Assembly: GCA_002505405.1 (NCBI GenBank)
Contig: DAVD01000025.1
Location: forward strand, 27,887 to 41,458
Direction: 5' to 3'
DNA length: 13,572 nt
Origin: Candidatus Poseidonia alphae
Lineage (GTDB): Archaea; Thermoplasmatota; Poseidoniia; Poseidoniales; Poseidoniaceae
Shown here: in pieces, positions 1-7,600 of the stretch
Layout of the letters: each line of letters starts with the position of its first letter
How positions within the stretch are numbered: the first letter of the stretch is position 1
Notes under the pieces: generated by a model
The model's database searches: none
What the model was told of the DNA's origin: nothing
What the model saw: only the letters and a program-made list of their open reading frames with translations
Position numbers and translations under genes: made by a program

Positions 1-668
1 ATTCCAGCATCGGAAAGGTAACCAACGACGTATTGACCTGGCTCGGAAGGAAACAATTCACCTTCAGGCGCAAAGAGAACGTGAAGGGGGTGGTATCCCA
101 TACCCACAATCGTGAAATCGGCAGTTGCATTTCCAGCCCCAATACTCACAGTATCGCCCAGGCTGAGTTCAAGGGCTTCAGTAACGTGAGCATCGATGAC
201 AATTTCATCAGCAGCAACCGCAGTTCTGCCTTCTGAATGTCCTTCAGGCATCCATACGCGGTCGGCATTGGCGCCGTCAGGGATGCCATGCCATAGTGAA
301 TTGATGATGTGCTGACCGGTATCGTTGGTATGGAACATCGCACCTTGTGTTACGGTTCGACCCTCACAAGAGTCAAGCGATGGAGAAACGGATGAGGATT
401 CCCACGCCGTATCCAAAGCATCGCAGAATGAATTGACTTCTTCGGGCGTCCAAAGAGCACTGCGGTTGTCAACCCACAGATCTGCAAGGTTCGCCCCGTT
501 TTCATCGTCGGCTTGCATGGTATCGTACATGCCGCCGAGGTTGTGAGCGTAACCCCCAAAGGTAATACCGGCAAAAACACCGACAAACACCATCAATACC
601 ACGGCCAGAAGCCGTAATTTGGTTCGCCATAGGCTTCGAGCCAAGCGCTTGTTCAAGAGAGCAGACAT
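1..668 (-). CDS. ABC transporter permease, FtsX/MacB type (partial, C-terminus outside window)
   Basis: This is the N-terminal 222 codons of a membrane permease; the gene continues past the left edge. The start ATG at 666-668 follows the ATPase stop by 9 bases and has a GAGGTG ribosome binding site overlapping that stop. The protein begins with a short basic stretch (MSALLNKRLARSLWRTKLR), then one hydrophobic helix at about residues 19-40. After it comes a soluble, acidic extracytoplasmic region that includes WVDNRSALWTPEEV and, further on, a beta-rich stretch (LELSLGDTVSIGAGNATADF). A cytoplasmic basic end, first helix and large external domain is the layout of MacB-PCD/FtsX permeases, which use mechanical coupling to a paired ATPase to move lipoproteins, peptides or drugs. 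The FtsX core with its last three helices would lie outside the window. The adjacent ATPase supports the family call. The substrate is unknown. Confidence 0.85.
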   Translation of the reverse strand, partial: MSALLNKRLARSLWRTKLRLLAVVLMVFVGVFAGITFGGYAHNLGGMYDTMQADDENGANLADLWVDNRSALWTPEEVNSFCDALDTAWESSSVSPSLDSCEGRTVTQGAMFHTNDTGQHIINSLWHGIPDGANADRVWMPEGHSEGRTAVAADEIVIDAHVTEALELSLGDTVSIGAGNATADFTIVGMGYHPLHVLFAPEGELFPSEPGQYVVGYLSDAG

Positions 669-673
669 GGCAA

Positions 674-679
674 CACCTC
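674..679 (-). promoter_or_regulatory. Ribosome binding site of the permease gene
   Basis: The minus strand reads GAGGTG five bases before the permease ATG. It overlaps the TGA stop of the ATPase gene, so the two genes are probably translationally coupled. Confidence 0.7.
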
Positions 680-1391
680 ACTCCGAAGAATCGTTGTTCG
701 TTTGTTCGTCTGAGACAATTTTTCCACTGTCGATTCGAATAACTCGAGTTGCATACTTGACTAAGCCCTCGTCGTGTGTAACGAATACTGAGGTGATGTT
801 TTCTTGCTTGCAAGCACTCACCAAGGCTTCCATCACTTTGTTCGAAGTTTCGGTATCGAGGTTGCCGGTGAGTTCATCGCCGAGTAAGAGGGTTGGTCGC
901 TTTGCGATGCTTCGAGCAATGGCTACTCGCTGCTGCTGGCCCCCACTGATTTCACCAGGAAAACGGTCGACTTCAGCTTCTAGACCAACGAGTTTCAACA
1001 ATTCCTTGGCTCGAGCTGGGTCTTTTTTACCAGCCAATTCTTGGATCAGAAGGATGTTCTCAAGAACGGTGAGGTCTTGCAAGAGATTGAAAAATTGGAA
1101 CACATAGCCAATATTCTCTCTTCGAAAAGAGGTCATTTTCTCGGAACTGTTCCGGGGGACGTCATCCAAACCACCCGTTTGTTTGGACATGAAGGTGTAG
1201 GCTCCGCCGGTTGGACTGTCAAGGGCTGAAAGACAATTCAAAAGCGTGGTTTTTCCGGAGCCCGACGGGCCGAGAAGAATCACACGTTCGCCTTCGTGAA
1301 TTTCGAAACTTACACCATCTAGGGCCTTAACAACGCCTGCAGGTGTTTCATAATGCCGTTCTAGGTTTTCCATTTGTAATAATTTGCTCAT
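678..1391 (-). CDS. ABC transporter ATP-binding protein, MacB/LolD type
   Basis: This 237-residue protein is the ATPase partner of the adjacent permease and would sit on the cytoplasmic face of the membrane. All nucleotide-binding motifs are visible: Walker A GPSGSGKT at residues 41-48, Q-loop VFQ at 97-99, signature ISGGQQQR at 148-155, Walker B LLLGDE at 168-173, D-loop GNLD at 176-179, and the switch histidine in VTHD at 206. The length is normal for MacB/LolD/FtsE-type ATPases. A GTG at 1398-1400 lies in frame three codons earlier, but it sits inside the AAGGTGA ribosome binding site; the ATG at 1389-1391, five bases after that site, is the better start. The usual ADEPTGNLD Walker B sequence reads GDELTGNLD here; the catalytic Glu is kept. 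The gene sits between the TetR regulator and the permease in one operon. The transported substrate cannot be inferred. Confidence 0.93.
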   Translation of the reverse strand: MSKLLQMENLERHYETPAGVVKALDGVSFEIHEGERVILLGPSGSGKTTLLNCLSALDSPTGGAYTFMSKQTGGLDDVPRNSSEKMTSFRRENIGYVFQFFNLLQDLTVLENILLIQELAGKKDPARAKELLKLVGLEAEVDRFPGEISGGQQQRVAIARSIAKRPTLLLGDELTGNLDTETSNKVMEALVSACKQENITSVFVTHDEGLVKYATRVIRIDSGKIVSDEQTNNDSSE

Positions 1392-1396
1392 TTGTT

Positions 1397-1403
1397 TCAC
1401 CTT
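1397..1403 (-). promoter_or_regulatory. Ribosome binding site deciding the ATPase start
   Basis: The minus strand reads AAGGTGA at the very end of the TetR gene, including its stop, five bases before the ATG at 1391. It argues against the in-frame GTG at 1400, which lies within the site itself. Confidence 0.65.
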
Positions 1404-2020
1404 TTTGTTTCAAAGAGTTGCTTAAACATCTCGAAGGATTTGTCAGGCACTTGTTGTTCACTCACACGCCCCTCTTGCGTTTCTTGCATCAGCCACACCT
1501 CATATTCGGTGTTCATGCGAATGAGTACATTGAGGGGGACATCATCACGGATTGCCCCAATCTCTACCCCGTGTTCGAGAATGGCCATAATGTCACCATA
1601 CTCACTCAAGCCCTCGCATTCTGCGTTCAACTTACGGAACATCGGGTGATCGGTCCCCAGCGAAACCAATTGACGCATGAGGGACATCAGGACTGGGTGC
1701 TGAAAAACATCATTCCATTGCTTTGATGAAATCGTTTTGATTGAATCCCAATATGTTTGCTCGTCACTCCCCGTCGGGAATGAAGCGTTTCCAAAACCGA
1801 AACTCCCTGTTCCAAGTGCTTCATCCAGAAAACACGTAACGAACAGGTCTTCTTTGTTTTCAAAGTAATAGTACATCGATCCTTTTGAGATGCCTATTTT
1901 TTGAATGATTTTGTTGTACGAAGCGCCATCGAAACCGTGGGCAGAAAATTCACCTTTAGAAACATCAAGAATCCTCATTTTGAGGGATTTGTCAATGGAT
2001 TCGTAGCGTGCAAGAGGCAT
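1397..2020 (-). CDS. TetR/AcrR-family transcriptional regulator
   Basis: This 207-residue protein has a TetR-type N-terminal DNA-binding domain. Helix 1 lies around residues 10-28 (KSLKMRILDVSKGEFSAHGF). The helix-turn-helix lies at about 33-56, with the family-typical stretch IIQKIGISKGSMYYYFENKEDLF. The rest is a helical ligand-binding/dimerisation domain with no recognisable subfamily, as is normal for these proteins. It is the first gene of the operon, and its stop overlaps the region just before the ATPase start, so it most likely represses its own operon and is released by a ligand of the transporter. There is no ribosome binding site before its ATG, and a TATA-like box 28-36 bases upstream suggests a leaderless mRNA. 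Family assignment is firm; the ligand is unknown. Confidence 0.92.
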   Translation of the reverse strand: MPLARYESIDKSLKMRILDVSKGEFSAHGFDGASYNKIIQKIGISKGSMYYYFENKEDLFVTCFLDEALGTGSFGFGNASFPTGSDEQTYWDSIKTISSKQWNDVFQHPVLMSLMRQLVSLGTDHPMFRKLNAECEGLSEYGDIMAILEHGVEIGAIRDDVPLNVLIRMNTEYEVWLMQETQEGRVSEQQVPDKSFEMFKQLFETKR

Positions 2021-2023
2021 TAA

Positions 2024-2056
2024 ACCGGTTGGTCCGACCGGCTGGTCTACAATAAG
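2024..2056 (-). promoter_or_regulatory. Promoter and candidate operator of the TetR-ABC operon
   Basis: On the minus strand, a TATA-like CTTATTGTA at 2056-2048 lies 28-36 bases before the TetR ATG, the spacing expected for a leaderless archaeal transcript. Between the box and the start codon are two near-identical 11-bp copies (ACCGGTTGGTC at 2024-2034, ACCGGCTGGTC at 2037-2047 on the plus strand) set 13 bp apart, with a short palindrome GGTCCGACC spanning their junction. The position between box and start suits a repressor that blocks transcription, probably the TetR protein itself. The box match is moderate. Confidence 0.5.
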
Positions 2057-2131
2057 GTTAGCGGCCGATGAGGCACGACAAGGATTCCAATGAGGCTTAC
2101 ACTGCGCACCGTCTCATGCTAAGGGGTGTAC

Positions 2132-2261
2132 TGGTGCCGGGAGCGGGGCTCGAACCCGCGACCTTCGGATGTCTCAGACACCACAAGGGGCTTGCACGTC
2201 ATACGATTGCCTTGGAGGCTGCCCTATGAGTCCGACGCGCTACCAACTACGCCACCCCGGC
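2132..2261 (-). tRNA. Elongator tRNA-Met (CAT anticodon) with intron, CCA encoded
   Basis: The minus strand folds as a full tRNA. The acceptor stem pairs GCCGGGG with TCCCGGC (one G-U pair). The D arm is GCGT/GCGC with an 8-base loop AGTTGGTA. The anticodon stem is TCGGA/TCCGA, the T arm GCGGG-TTCGAGC-CCCGC, the discriminator base A, and an encoded CCA lies at 2134-2132. Removing bases 2171-2224 gives a 76-nt tRNA with the loop CTCATAA, so the anticodon is CAT. The G1-C72 end pair and the lack of GGG/CCC in the anticodon stem rule out the initiator tRNA. The GCCGGGGTGGC opening matches archaeal elongator tRNA-Met as I recall it; a tRNA-Ile reading AUA also starts from a CAT anticodon and is the main alternative. 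No clear promoter box is seen upstream. Confidence 0.93.
2171..2224 (-). other. tRNA intron with bulge-helix-bulge splice motif
   Basis: This 54-nt intron lies between tRNA positions 37 and 38, the canonical archaeal site. The exon bases CTCA (32-35) pair with TGAG near the intron 3' end, forming the 4-bp central helix. The flanking 3-base bulges are TAG (cut after TA) and ACA (cut after AC). Beyond the first bulge, GGCA pairs with TGTC. This is the substrate of the archaeal tRNA-splicing endonuclease. The rest of the intron can form two tiny hairpins (GCCT/AGGC and CAAG/CTTG). Confidence 0.9.
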
Positions 2262-2297
2262 TTACCCAGCGCTGACCCCATCCCTCTTTGAAGAAAT

Positions 2298-2321
2298 CGG
2301 AAGTCAATCTTCCGGATTGAC
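2298..2321. repeat. Two interleaved inverted repeats in the tRNA / membrane-protein gap
   Basis: CGGAAG (2298-2303) pairs with CTTCCG (2309-2314) around a 5-base loop. GTCAATC (2303-2309) pairs with GATTGAC (2315-2321) around another 5-base loop. The arms overlap, so only one hairpin can form at a time. The element is centred in the 130-bp gap between the divergent tRNA-Met and the membrane-protein gene, where it could be a protein-binding site or an RNA switch in an upstream leader. No function can be read from it alone. Confidence 0.6.
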
Positions 2322-2391
2322 CTGAAAACGAGTCCAATTTTGATGCCGTCTTACCGTAGTGTTCTAACACCCCCTCGTCTCCCGACGGGTT

Positions 2392-3309
2392 ATGGTGGAC
2401 CTCCAAACAGCCATGGCCGCGGCCCAAGCATCCGAACGGAGGTCCAAAGGCGGGCGGGGTGCATCCGATGAGAAAAAGAAGCGCCGCTCTGGTTCAGATA
2501 TGGGGATCGAACCCTTTGACCCAGTAAAGTATGTGGGCAAAGAAAAGGCAGACACCTCATCCATGTGGTTGGTGATTTTGTTTGCTTTCACCGTAACAGC
2601 CCTGATGCGTTATGTTCTCATGCCTTCCACCACAATGGACAAAACCGACATTCTCTACATGCTGCCTTTGGTGATGATTATTCTCATCCCACAAATACAT
2701 CGCACCGTTATGCCTGAACGCTTCCAGGAACATTATACGAAAGGGACATGGTTCAGAGCGGCTTTTCTTTACACGTTCACGTTCCTTTCGCTGTCCTTCC
2801 TTTTGGTCAACCCTCCGTTTGGAGACATTGTTGCTCCTCAGGTATCCAACGATTGGGCCATTGCTGTTGATAATGGCGAAAATTTCACCTTTGCAGACGG
2901 GAGCGGAAAAGATGGGCTCATTGAGTGGCAACTGACCGATGGTGAGTACCTTGAAGGAAGTGTTTGGTTGCTGTTTGGTCTCGCCGACAACGTCGGAAAT
3001 GAAGATGCCAACGTCACGGTGACCCATCGCTTCCAAACTACGGATCTTGACATCGAATCCAATGCGACCTTCTGGCCCGAATATGAAGATGAAATAGGTA
3101 CTTGGAAAACGGTCAAGAATCGTAGCGCTCCAATCTTGCTTCCGCATGGGGAGCAGGACCAAGCTTTTGCTCTCAATATTGGTGACTCGTTGGCGGTTGG
3201 TGACCACCGGTTTACGGTTGAAATTGTTGAACAGGGAGACCCATGGGTCAACACTCGCATCTACGAGTGGACCTTTTCCATTCAAGCACCTGTTGCCTCA
3301 GCCGAGTAA
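2392..3309 (+). CDS. Unrecognised membrane protein, three membrane segments and an external beta-rich domain
   Basis: This 305-residue protein does not match a family I recognise. Residues 1-57 are hydrophilic and strongly basic (KKKRR at 28-32), presumably cytoplasmic. Hydrophobic segments follow at about 58-77, 86-102 and 121-139. Residues 145-305 form a soluble, acidic region with NFT, NVT and NAT glycosylation sequons; with an odd number of membrane passes this part would be outside the cell. Its alternating polar/hydrophobic pattern (for example GSVWLLFGLADN, HRFTVEIVEQ) suggests a beta-sandwich. The ATG at 2392 is chosen because it gives the full basic N-terminus; an internal ATG at codon 37 is possible. 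No ribosome binding site is seen, and only a weak TATA-like TTCTAACA lies about 25 bases upstream. It is a single gene, divergent from tRNA-Met and convergent with rfcS. Confidence 0.82.
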   Translation: MVDLQTAMAAAQASERRSKGGRGASDEKKKRRSGSDMGIEPFDPVKYVGKEKADTSSMWLVILFAFTVTALMRYVLMPSTTMDKTDILYMLPLVMIILIPQIHRTVMPERFQEHYTKGTWFRAAFLYTFTFLSLSFLLVNPPFGDIVAPQVSNDWAIAVDNGENFTFADGSGKDGLIEWQLTDGEYLEGSVWLLFGLADNVGNEDANVTVTHRFQTTDLDIESNATFWPEYEDEIGTWKTVKNRSAPILLPHGEQDQAFALNIGDSLAVGDHRFTVEIVEQGDPWVNTRIYEWTFSIQAPVASAE

Positions 3310-3505
3310 GTCGCTGTGGGCCAACATAATGTGATTGAGAAGGGAATCAATTCGCATAAAGTCGTACTGTTCTCTCGCCAAAATAGTTTGCTGTCTCCTC
3401 CTATGCCATCGGACTAACGGGGCAAGGGCGGTCCAACACAAGGCGTTTCCAATTCGTTCGGCAACGTGGTTCATATCTTGCCCTGATGGGGCCGAGATAC
3501 CTTAT

Positions 3506-3539
3506 TTCCCTAGGCCCCTTGGGAAAAGTGAAACTGAAA
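3506..3539 (-). terminator. Possible rfcS terminator in the convergent gap
   Basis: Just after the rfcS stop, the minus strand is T-rich (TTTCAGTTTCACTTTTCCC), which can end archaeal transcripts. It is followed by an imperfect 20-bp palindrome at 3506-3525 (TTCCC/GGGAA outer arms, three more inner pairs, one mismatch). The remaining gap (3310-3505) between the convergent genes shows nothing recognisable. Confidence 0.3.
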
Positions 3540-4496
3540 TCAAGGGACCAAGTGTTTCACAATTTGGGCGGTCAACGCATCGAGTTGAATCTGTTCTCCC
3601 CCGCCTTCAACCAATCGGTAATCAATTTCAGCCATCCATTCGGTTAATTCGAGCTTGGAGCGCTCCTCGAGGAAGTCAGCACTGTACAGTTCCCGGTGCA
3701 ATTGATTGACAAAATCTGTGCCTGCTAGGCCGAACTGGTCCAAGAGTTCCCTCAGCCTCCGGCGTGCAACATGAAAGCCATCGTCACGGCACGACATGAG
3801 GTAGGCATGCAGGGCTTCTGGTGGCGCTGTTGCTGAGGTTTCATAGACCAAGTCCCTGGTGACCGTTGTATTGAGTGCGGCGGCAACCTGCAAGGCGGTA
3901 AGCGCCTTTCGAAGGTCTCCTTGAGAAATTCTTGTCAATGCTTCCAGTGATCCATCCTCCATCGTCAATCCTTCGAGTTGGGCTACATGGGCGACTTGTG
4001 AGGATACGTCTGCATCAGCGAGGGGGCGGAATCTGAACACCGCGCAGCGCGACTGAATGGGCTCAATAATCTTGGACGAGTAGTTGCAGGAAAGAATAAA
4101 CCTACATGTTTCCGCATATTGTTCCATAATACGACGCAATGCTCCTTGGGCATCGTTGGTCAAGGCATCTGCTTCGTCAAGAAAGATGATTTTGAACGCT
4201 GCGCCACCGTAGGGCTGGGTTCGTGCAAATTGCTTAACCTTTGTACGAATGCTTTCCAATTTTCGTTCATCCGATGCGTTCATCTCAAGAAGATTTTGTC
4301 TGTACTCAGGACCAAAAATGTCCTTTGTAAGAGCCATTGCTGCAGTGGTTTTACCGGTTCCAGGTGGGCCGGCGAAGAGGAGGTGTGGGAAATTCTTGGT
4401 CCCCGCATAGGTTCCTAATCTCTGAACCACTGCGGCTTGTCCACGGATTTGGTCAACCGATTGTGGACGGTGTTTTTCAACCCAAAGTTCACTCAT
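3540..4496 (-). CDS. rfcS: Replication factor C small subunit (clamp loader)
   Basis: This 318-residue AAA+ ATPase is the small subunit of the archaeal clamp loader, which with the large subunit opens the PCNA ring and loads it at primer-template ends during replication. The N-terminal RFC motif LWVEKHRP is at residues 4-11, Walker A GPPGTGKT at 43-50, Walker B LDEAD at 106-110, the sensor-1 region LSCNYSSKIIEPI at 135-147, the SRC arginine-finger motif at 149-151, and sensor-2 GDLRKALT at 193-200. The C-terminal collar domain follows. The length fits archaeal RfcS. The frame stays open 56 codons further upstream, but the conserved start MSELWVEKHRP fixes the ATG at 4496, with a GAGGGG site seven bases before it. 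It stands alone, divergent from the giant surface protein gene; the two have no obvious functional link. Confidence 0.97.
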   Translation of the reverse strand: MSELWVEKHRPQSVDQIRGQAAVVQRLGTYAGTKNFPHLLFAGPPGTGKTTAAMALTKDIFGPEYRQNLLEMNASDERKLESIRTKVKQFARTQPYGGAAFKIIFLDEADALTNDAQGALRRIMEQYAETCRFILSCNYSSKIIEPIQSRCAVFRFRPLADADVSSQVAHVAQLEGLTMEDGSLEALTRISQGDLRKALTALQVAAALNTTVTRDLVYETSATAPPEALHAYLMSCRDDGFHVARRRLRELLDQFGLAGTDFVNQLHRELYSADFLEERSKLELTEWMAEIDYRLVEGGGEQIQLDALTAQIVKHLVP

Positions 4497-4503
4497 GCTG
4501 TGG

Positions 4504-4544
4504 CCCCTCTGCGACGAGCCTCCTTCAACATTCGCATCGTATTT
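4504..4544 (-). promoter_or_regulatory. Candidate rfcS promoter and ribosome binding site
   Basis: On the minus strand, GAGGGG at 4509-4504 is seven bases before the rfcS ATG. A TATA-like AAATACGA at 4544-4537 would place the transcript start near 4512-4517, giving a short leader that contains the site. A second A/T-rich option, CTAAAAACG at 4579-4571, lies further upstream. Neither box is a strong match. Confidence 0.4.
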
Positions 4545-4610
4545 GGAATGAAGCATCACCGAGGATGAGACGTTTTTAGAGGTGAAATCCATGACCTCCG
4601 AGGGAAAAGA

Positions 4611-4654
4611 CCGTATAACGGTGAGTCGTGTAAGGGACGAGTCCCATGAGTCGT
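4611..4654 (+). promoter_or_regulatory. Leaderless promoter of the giant surface protein gene, with palindromes
   Basis: A TATA box (TATAA, 4614-4618) lies about 30 bases before the ATG, preceded by the purine-rich stretch GGGAAAAGA that resembles a TFB recognition element. The spacing puts the transcript start at or within a few bases of the start codon. The box sits in the symmetric sequence CCGT-ATA-ACGG (4611-4621). A 12-bp inverted repeat GGGAC-GA-GTCCC (4634-4645) touches the ATG, and TGAGTCGT occurs at 4622-4629 and again at 4647-4654 across the start. These could be repressor sites; no regulator is identified. Confidence 0.6.
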
Positions 4655-7600
4655 ATTCCGTCAAACACTCGCAGCAGTACTGCGCTCCTCCTTGTTATGA
4701 TGTTCCTTCTAGCAGACCTTCTTCTGCCCCAAACTCTTGAAGGATGGACCGAACTCGATGACGAAATTTCGCCGCAGCACGTCGTTTCCACACACAGTCC
4801 AACGGCTGATACGTACATCAGTATGGCCAGTCCAAGCAGCACTTACAACACCTCAGCCTCGGGCGTTCTCTCCTCGGGCTTGATGGCTGATTCACGACTT
4901 CTCTTGCGGTTCCCGATGAATTACACATCGAGCGATACCGTTCACAGTGCGACCATTGATCTGCAATGTACAACCGATGTTCTCGGGCCGACTGCGATGT
5001 CGGTGTATGCTGGAGAAATGAAGCGATCATGGAACGGCTCATACGCATCATGGTCGGTTTATGCTGACAACATGATGTGGTCTGAATTGGGTGCGAATGG
5101 TGCTTCCGACCGTGGTGTGTGGGAGCCTCCGGTTGAAGTAACTGGAAACGGGACCGTATCGCTCAACGTGACTTCCATTGCACAAACAGCAGCACGAAAT
5201 AACCTCGGCAACCTTTCCGTCATCGTGTCCTCTTTGGGTGCCGAATACGAATGCCATCTTCTTGAGACGACCTCTACCTCAAACCGCCCCCAACTCATTT
5301 TGAATACCACCAGTAGCACTCCCAACGCCCCCCCGACCATCGAAACGGCCCTCCCAATCCCTGACGGTGCGCCGTGGATGGAAAGTGATTTCCTCCTCAA
5401 ACCAGTGACGACGCCTTCTCTTTCCTATGACAACAACAGCGGGTCAGATGTTGAGATTCAACTGAGCAACAATGAGGATTGGCGGTCTGAGACCGACCAA
5501 GACTGGTTTTTCTCCACCCTTACAACCACGTTTGGAGCCACGGGCACTTCTGGATACTACACGATCCCCTCATCTCTATCGCTCACCAACGGATCCACCA
5601 TGCACATGAGGGTCCGTTCGGTTGATTCAACCGGTCAGATTGGGAATTGGGACGTCACGAGTTTCAAACTTCCTTCTCTTGATGTCTCCGACAACGGTGA
5701 CGGTTCGGCGACCATGACGTTTTCACCGTCTTCCGTAGGCCTTGTTGAAGATTTCATCCAAGACTCAACAGTAAGCGAAACCGCAAAGTCAGTGGCTCAC
5801 GGTGAATTGGTGACCCTGGAGTCAAGCATGGATTCCAGCAAGGAACGATTGATCCATATTCGCACATCGCTCGACCAAATTGGGCTGCATGATAACCTCA
5901 CCATCGTTTCAGCAAAGATGGACCTCACTCGGTCAAGCTACACCGGTGACCCGGTCGTGTCACTGCACGGCATGGAAGATTCAGGTTTATGGGATGAGGA
6001 AGAAATCACATGGAACAAAATGTCAGACACCGGCATCACTTGGTATGACGGCGGCCGTGGAAACGGGACGGCGACAGTTGCACTTGCTGATGGCAATAAA
6101 TCATCCTCTGCCTTTTCTTTCGAAGCAACTCAGGTCGTTCAGAACTATCTGGACAGTGGAGACGAATTCCCTCTTGACATGATGCTAGCGGTTCGTGGAA
6201 AGTACCAAAGTCATACCGACGGCGAAGGAATCCTATTCCATTCAACAGAAGCAGCGAACAGCGCAGACATGCCCTCCTTTACATTGACCTACAAGTGGGG
6301 GGACGGAACCGCTCCAGCCCCCGTTCAACTAACAGCACCGGTTGACGGTCTTGCGATCTGGAACAAATCCGGACACAATTTGTCCGGAAACACACAACCT
6401 ACCCTCAATTGGACGCAGCCGTCAACAGGCGATGATATCATCTTCGAGATGGCCACAGACCAAGATTTCCGTCTCCGCACATGGCGAGTCGACACAAGGA
6501 CCGATAACGATTTCTCAGCCAGTGATGGTACGCTAAACATGACCGGGGCCAATACACTTGACCTGGGCAACATGTACTTTTGGCGTATGTCTACCGTCGA
6601 CAGCGACGGCCATTACGGAGAATGGGTCAGTTCCAGTTTCCTCATCTCCAACCTTGAGAGCACTCATTTGGGTAACGACCGATACACGTTCCGACTCAAG
6701 CACGGTAACGGTACCAATGACAACCAGTATCCGGAATGTATGGATACTTACATCGATAGTGGTTCGCCAAACGACAATTATAACGGTGACGAGGAAATTA
6801 TTGTGGATTACAATACCCAGCCGTCCGAGACGACCATCCTGCTCGGATGCAATCTCGTTTCCAATCTTCTTCCCGACGGATACGCTGTAGAATCTGCATA
6901 TCTCAGTATGATGCTAAGTACGGACCCGTTCAACGCCCCAAACGTTGCACTTTGGGAAAGCAATCAAAACAATTGGTCCGATGATGATGCAACCTGGTCC
7001 AGTTCCGATGGGTCCAATTCGTGGGCGACCGCTGGAGCAAAAGGCGCAGAACGAGGCTCACTCCTTGACAGCACAACGGTAGGCACGACCTACAGCGAAG
7101 GTGACCGCGTAGAATGGAACGTCACTCTTGCAGTACAAAACGCCATGCGAGAAGACCGCCGAGTTGACTTTGTAGCAGGCATTCTTGGAGCAGGGTCAGG
7201 AAGTTCCCGAACGGCTTACTTTTACGCAGCAGAAGCAGACATGAGCGACCGACCAGAACTTTCCTTTGTCTATGTTCCGGGTTCAGATGCAGTCCCCTCA
7301 AACCCCTTGCTTTCTTCCCCCCTCAACGGCTCATGGTCGATTGGGACTGGCGTGGACATGACTCCGATTGCTCGACCAACTCTCAACTGGTCTTTTGCAG
7401 GGACCATGAACATTGGAGGCTATTTGGTCCAATTGGACCGTCAACCGGATTTCGCTTCAGTTAACGCTCTAACGGTAGCATCTTGGAACAATGTTGGCTT
7501 TGATACCACTAACCTCACCTACACGCCTTCCTCTGACCTGGACAATGGAAGTACGTGGTATTGGAGAGTGCGTGCAGTCTCCGCCACGAACCAGATTGGA

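Noticed and set aside
619..1107. Plus-strand open frame of 162 codons
   Set aside because: It is antisense to the ABC ATPase with all its catalytic motifs; it is a frame shadow.
1398..1400. GTG start for the ABC ATPase
   Set aside because: It lies inside the AAGGTGA ribosome binding site of the better ATG at 1391.
2171..2224. C/D box guide RNA inside the tRNA intron
   Set aside because: Only a CTGA is present, and it is part of the splice motif; no convincing C box is found.
2132..2261. Initiator tRNA-Met
   Set aside because: The end pair is G-C and the anticodon stem is TCGGA/TCCGA, lacking the initiator GGG/CCC pattern.
2557..3285. Long minus-strand open frame of 242 codons
   Set aside because: It lies wholly antisense to the three-helix membrane protein gene, whose hydrophobic pattern and upstream start are convincing; the antisense frame has no membrane or domain logic.
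3335..3709. Plus-strand open frame of 124 codons in the convergent gap
   Set aside because: Nearly half of it is antisense to the conserved C-terminus of rfcS, and its protein has no coherent composition or motif.
4497..4664. 56-codon upstream extension of rfcS
   Set aside because: RFC small subunits start right before the LWVEKHRP motif; the extension is low in conserved features, and it would cover the divergent promoter region and overlap the giant gene start.
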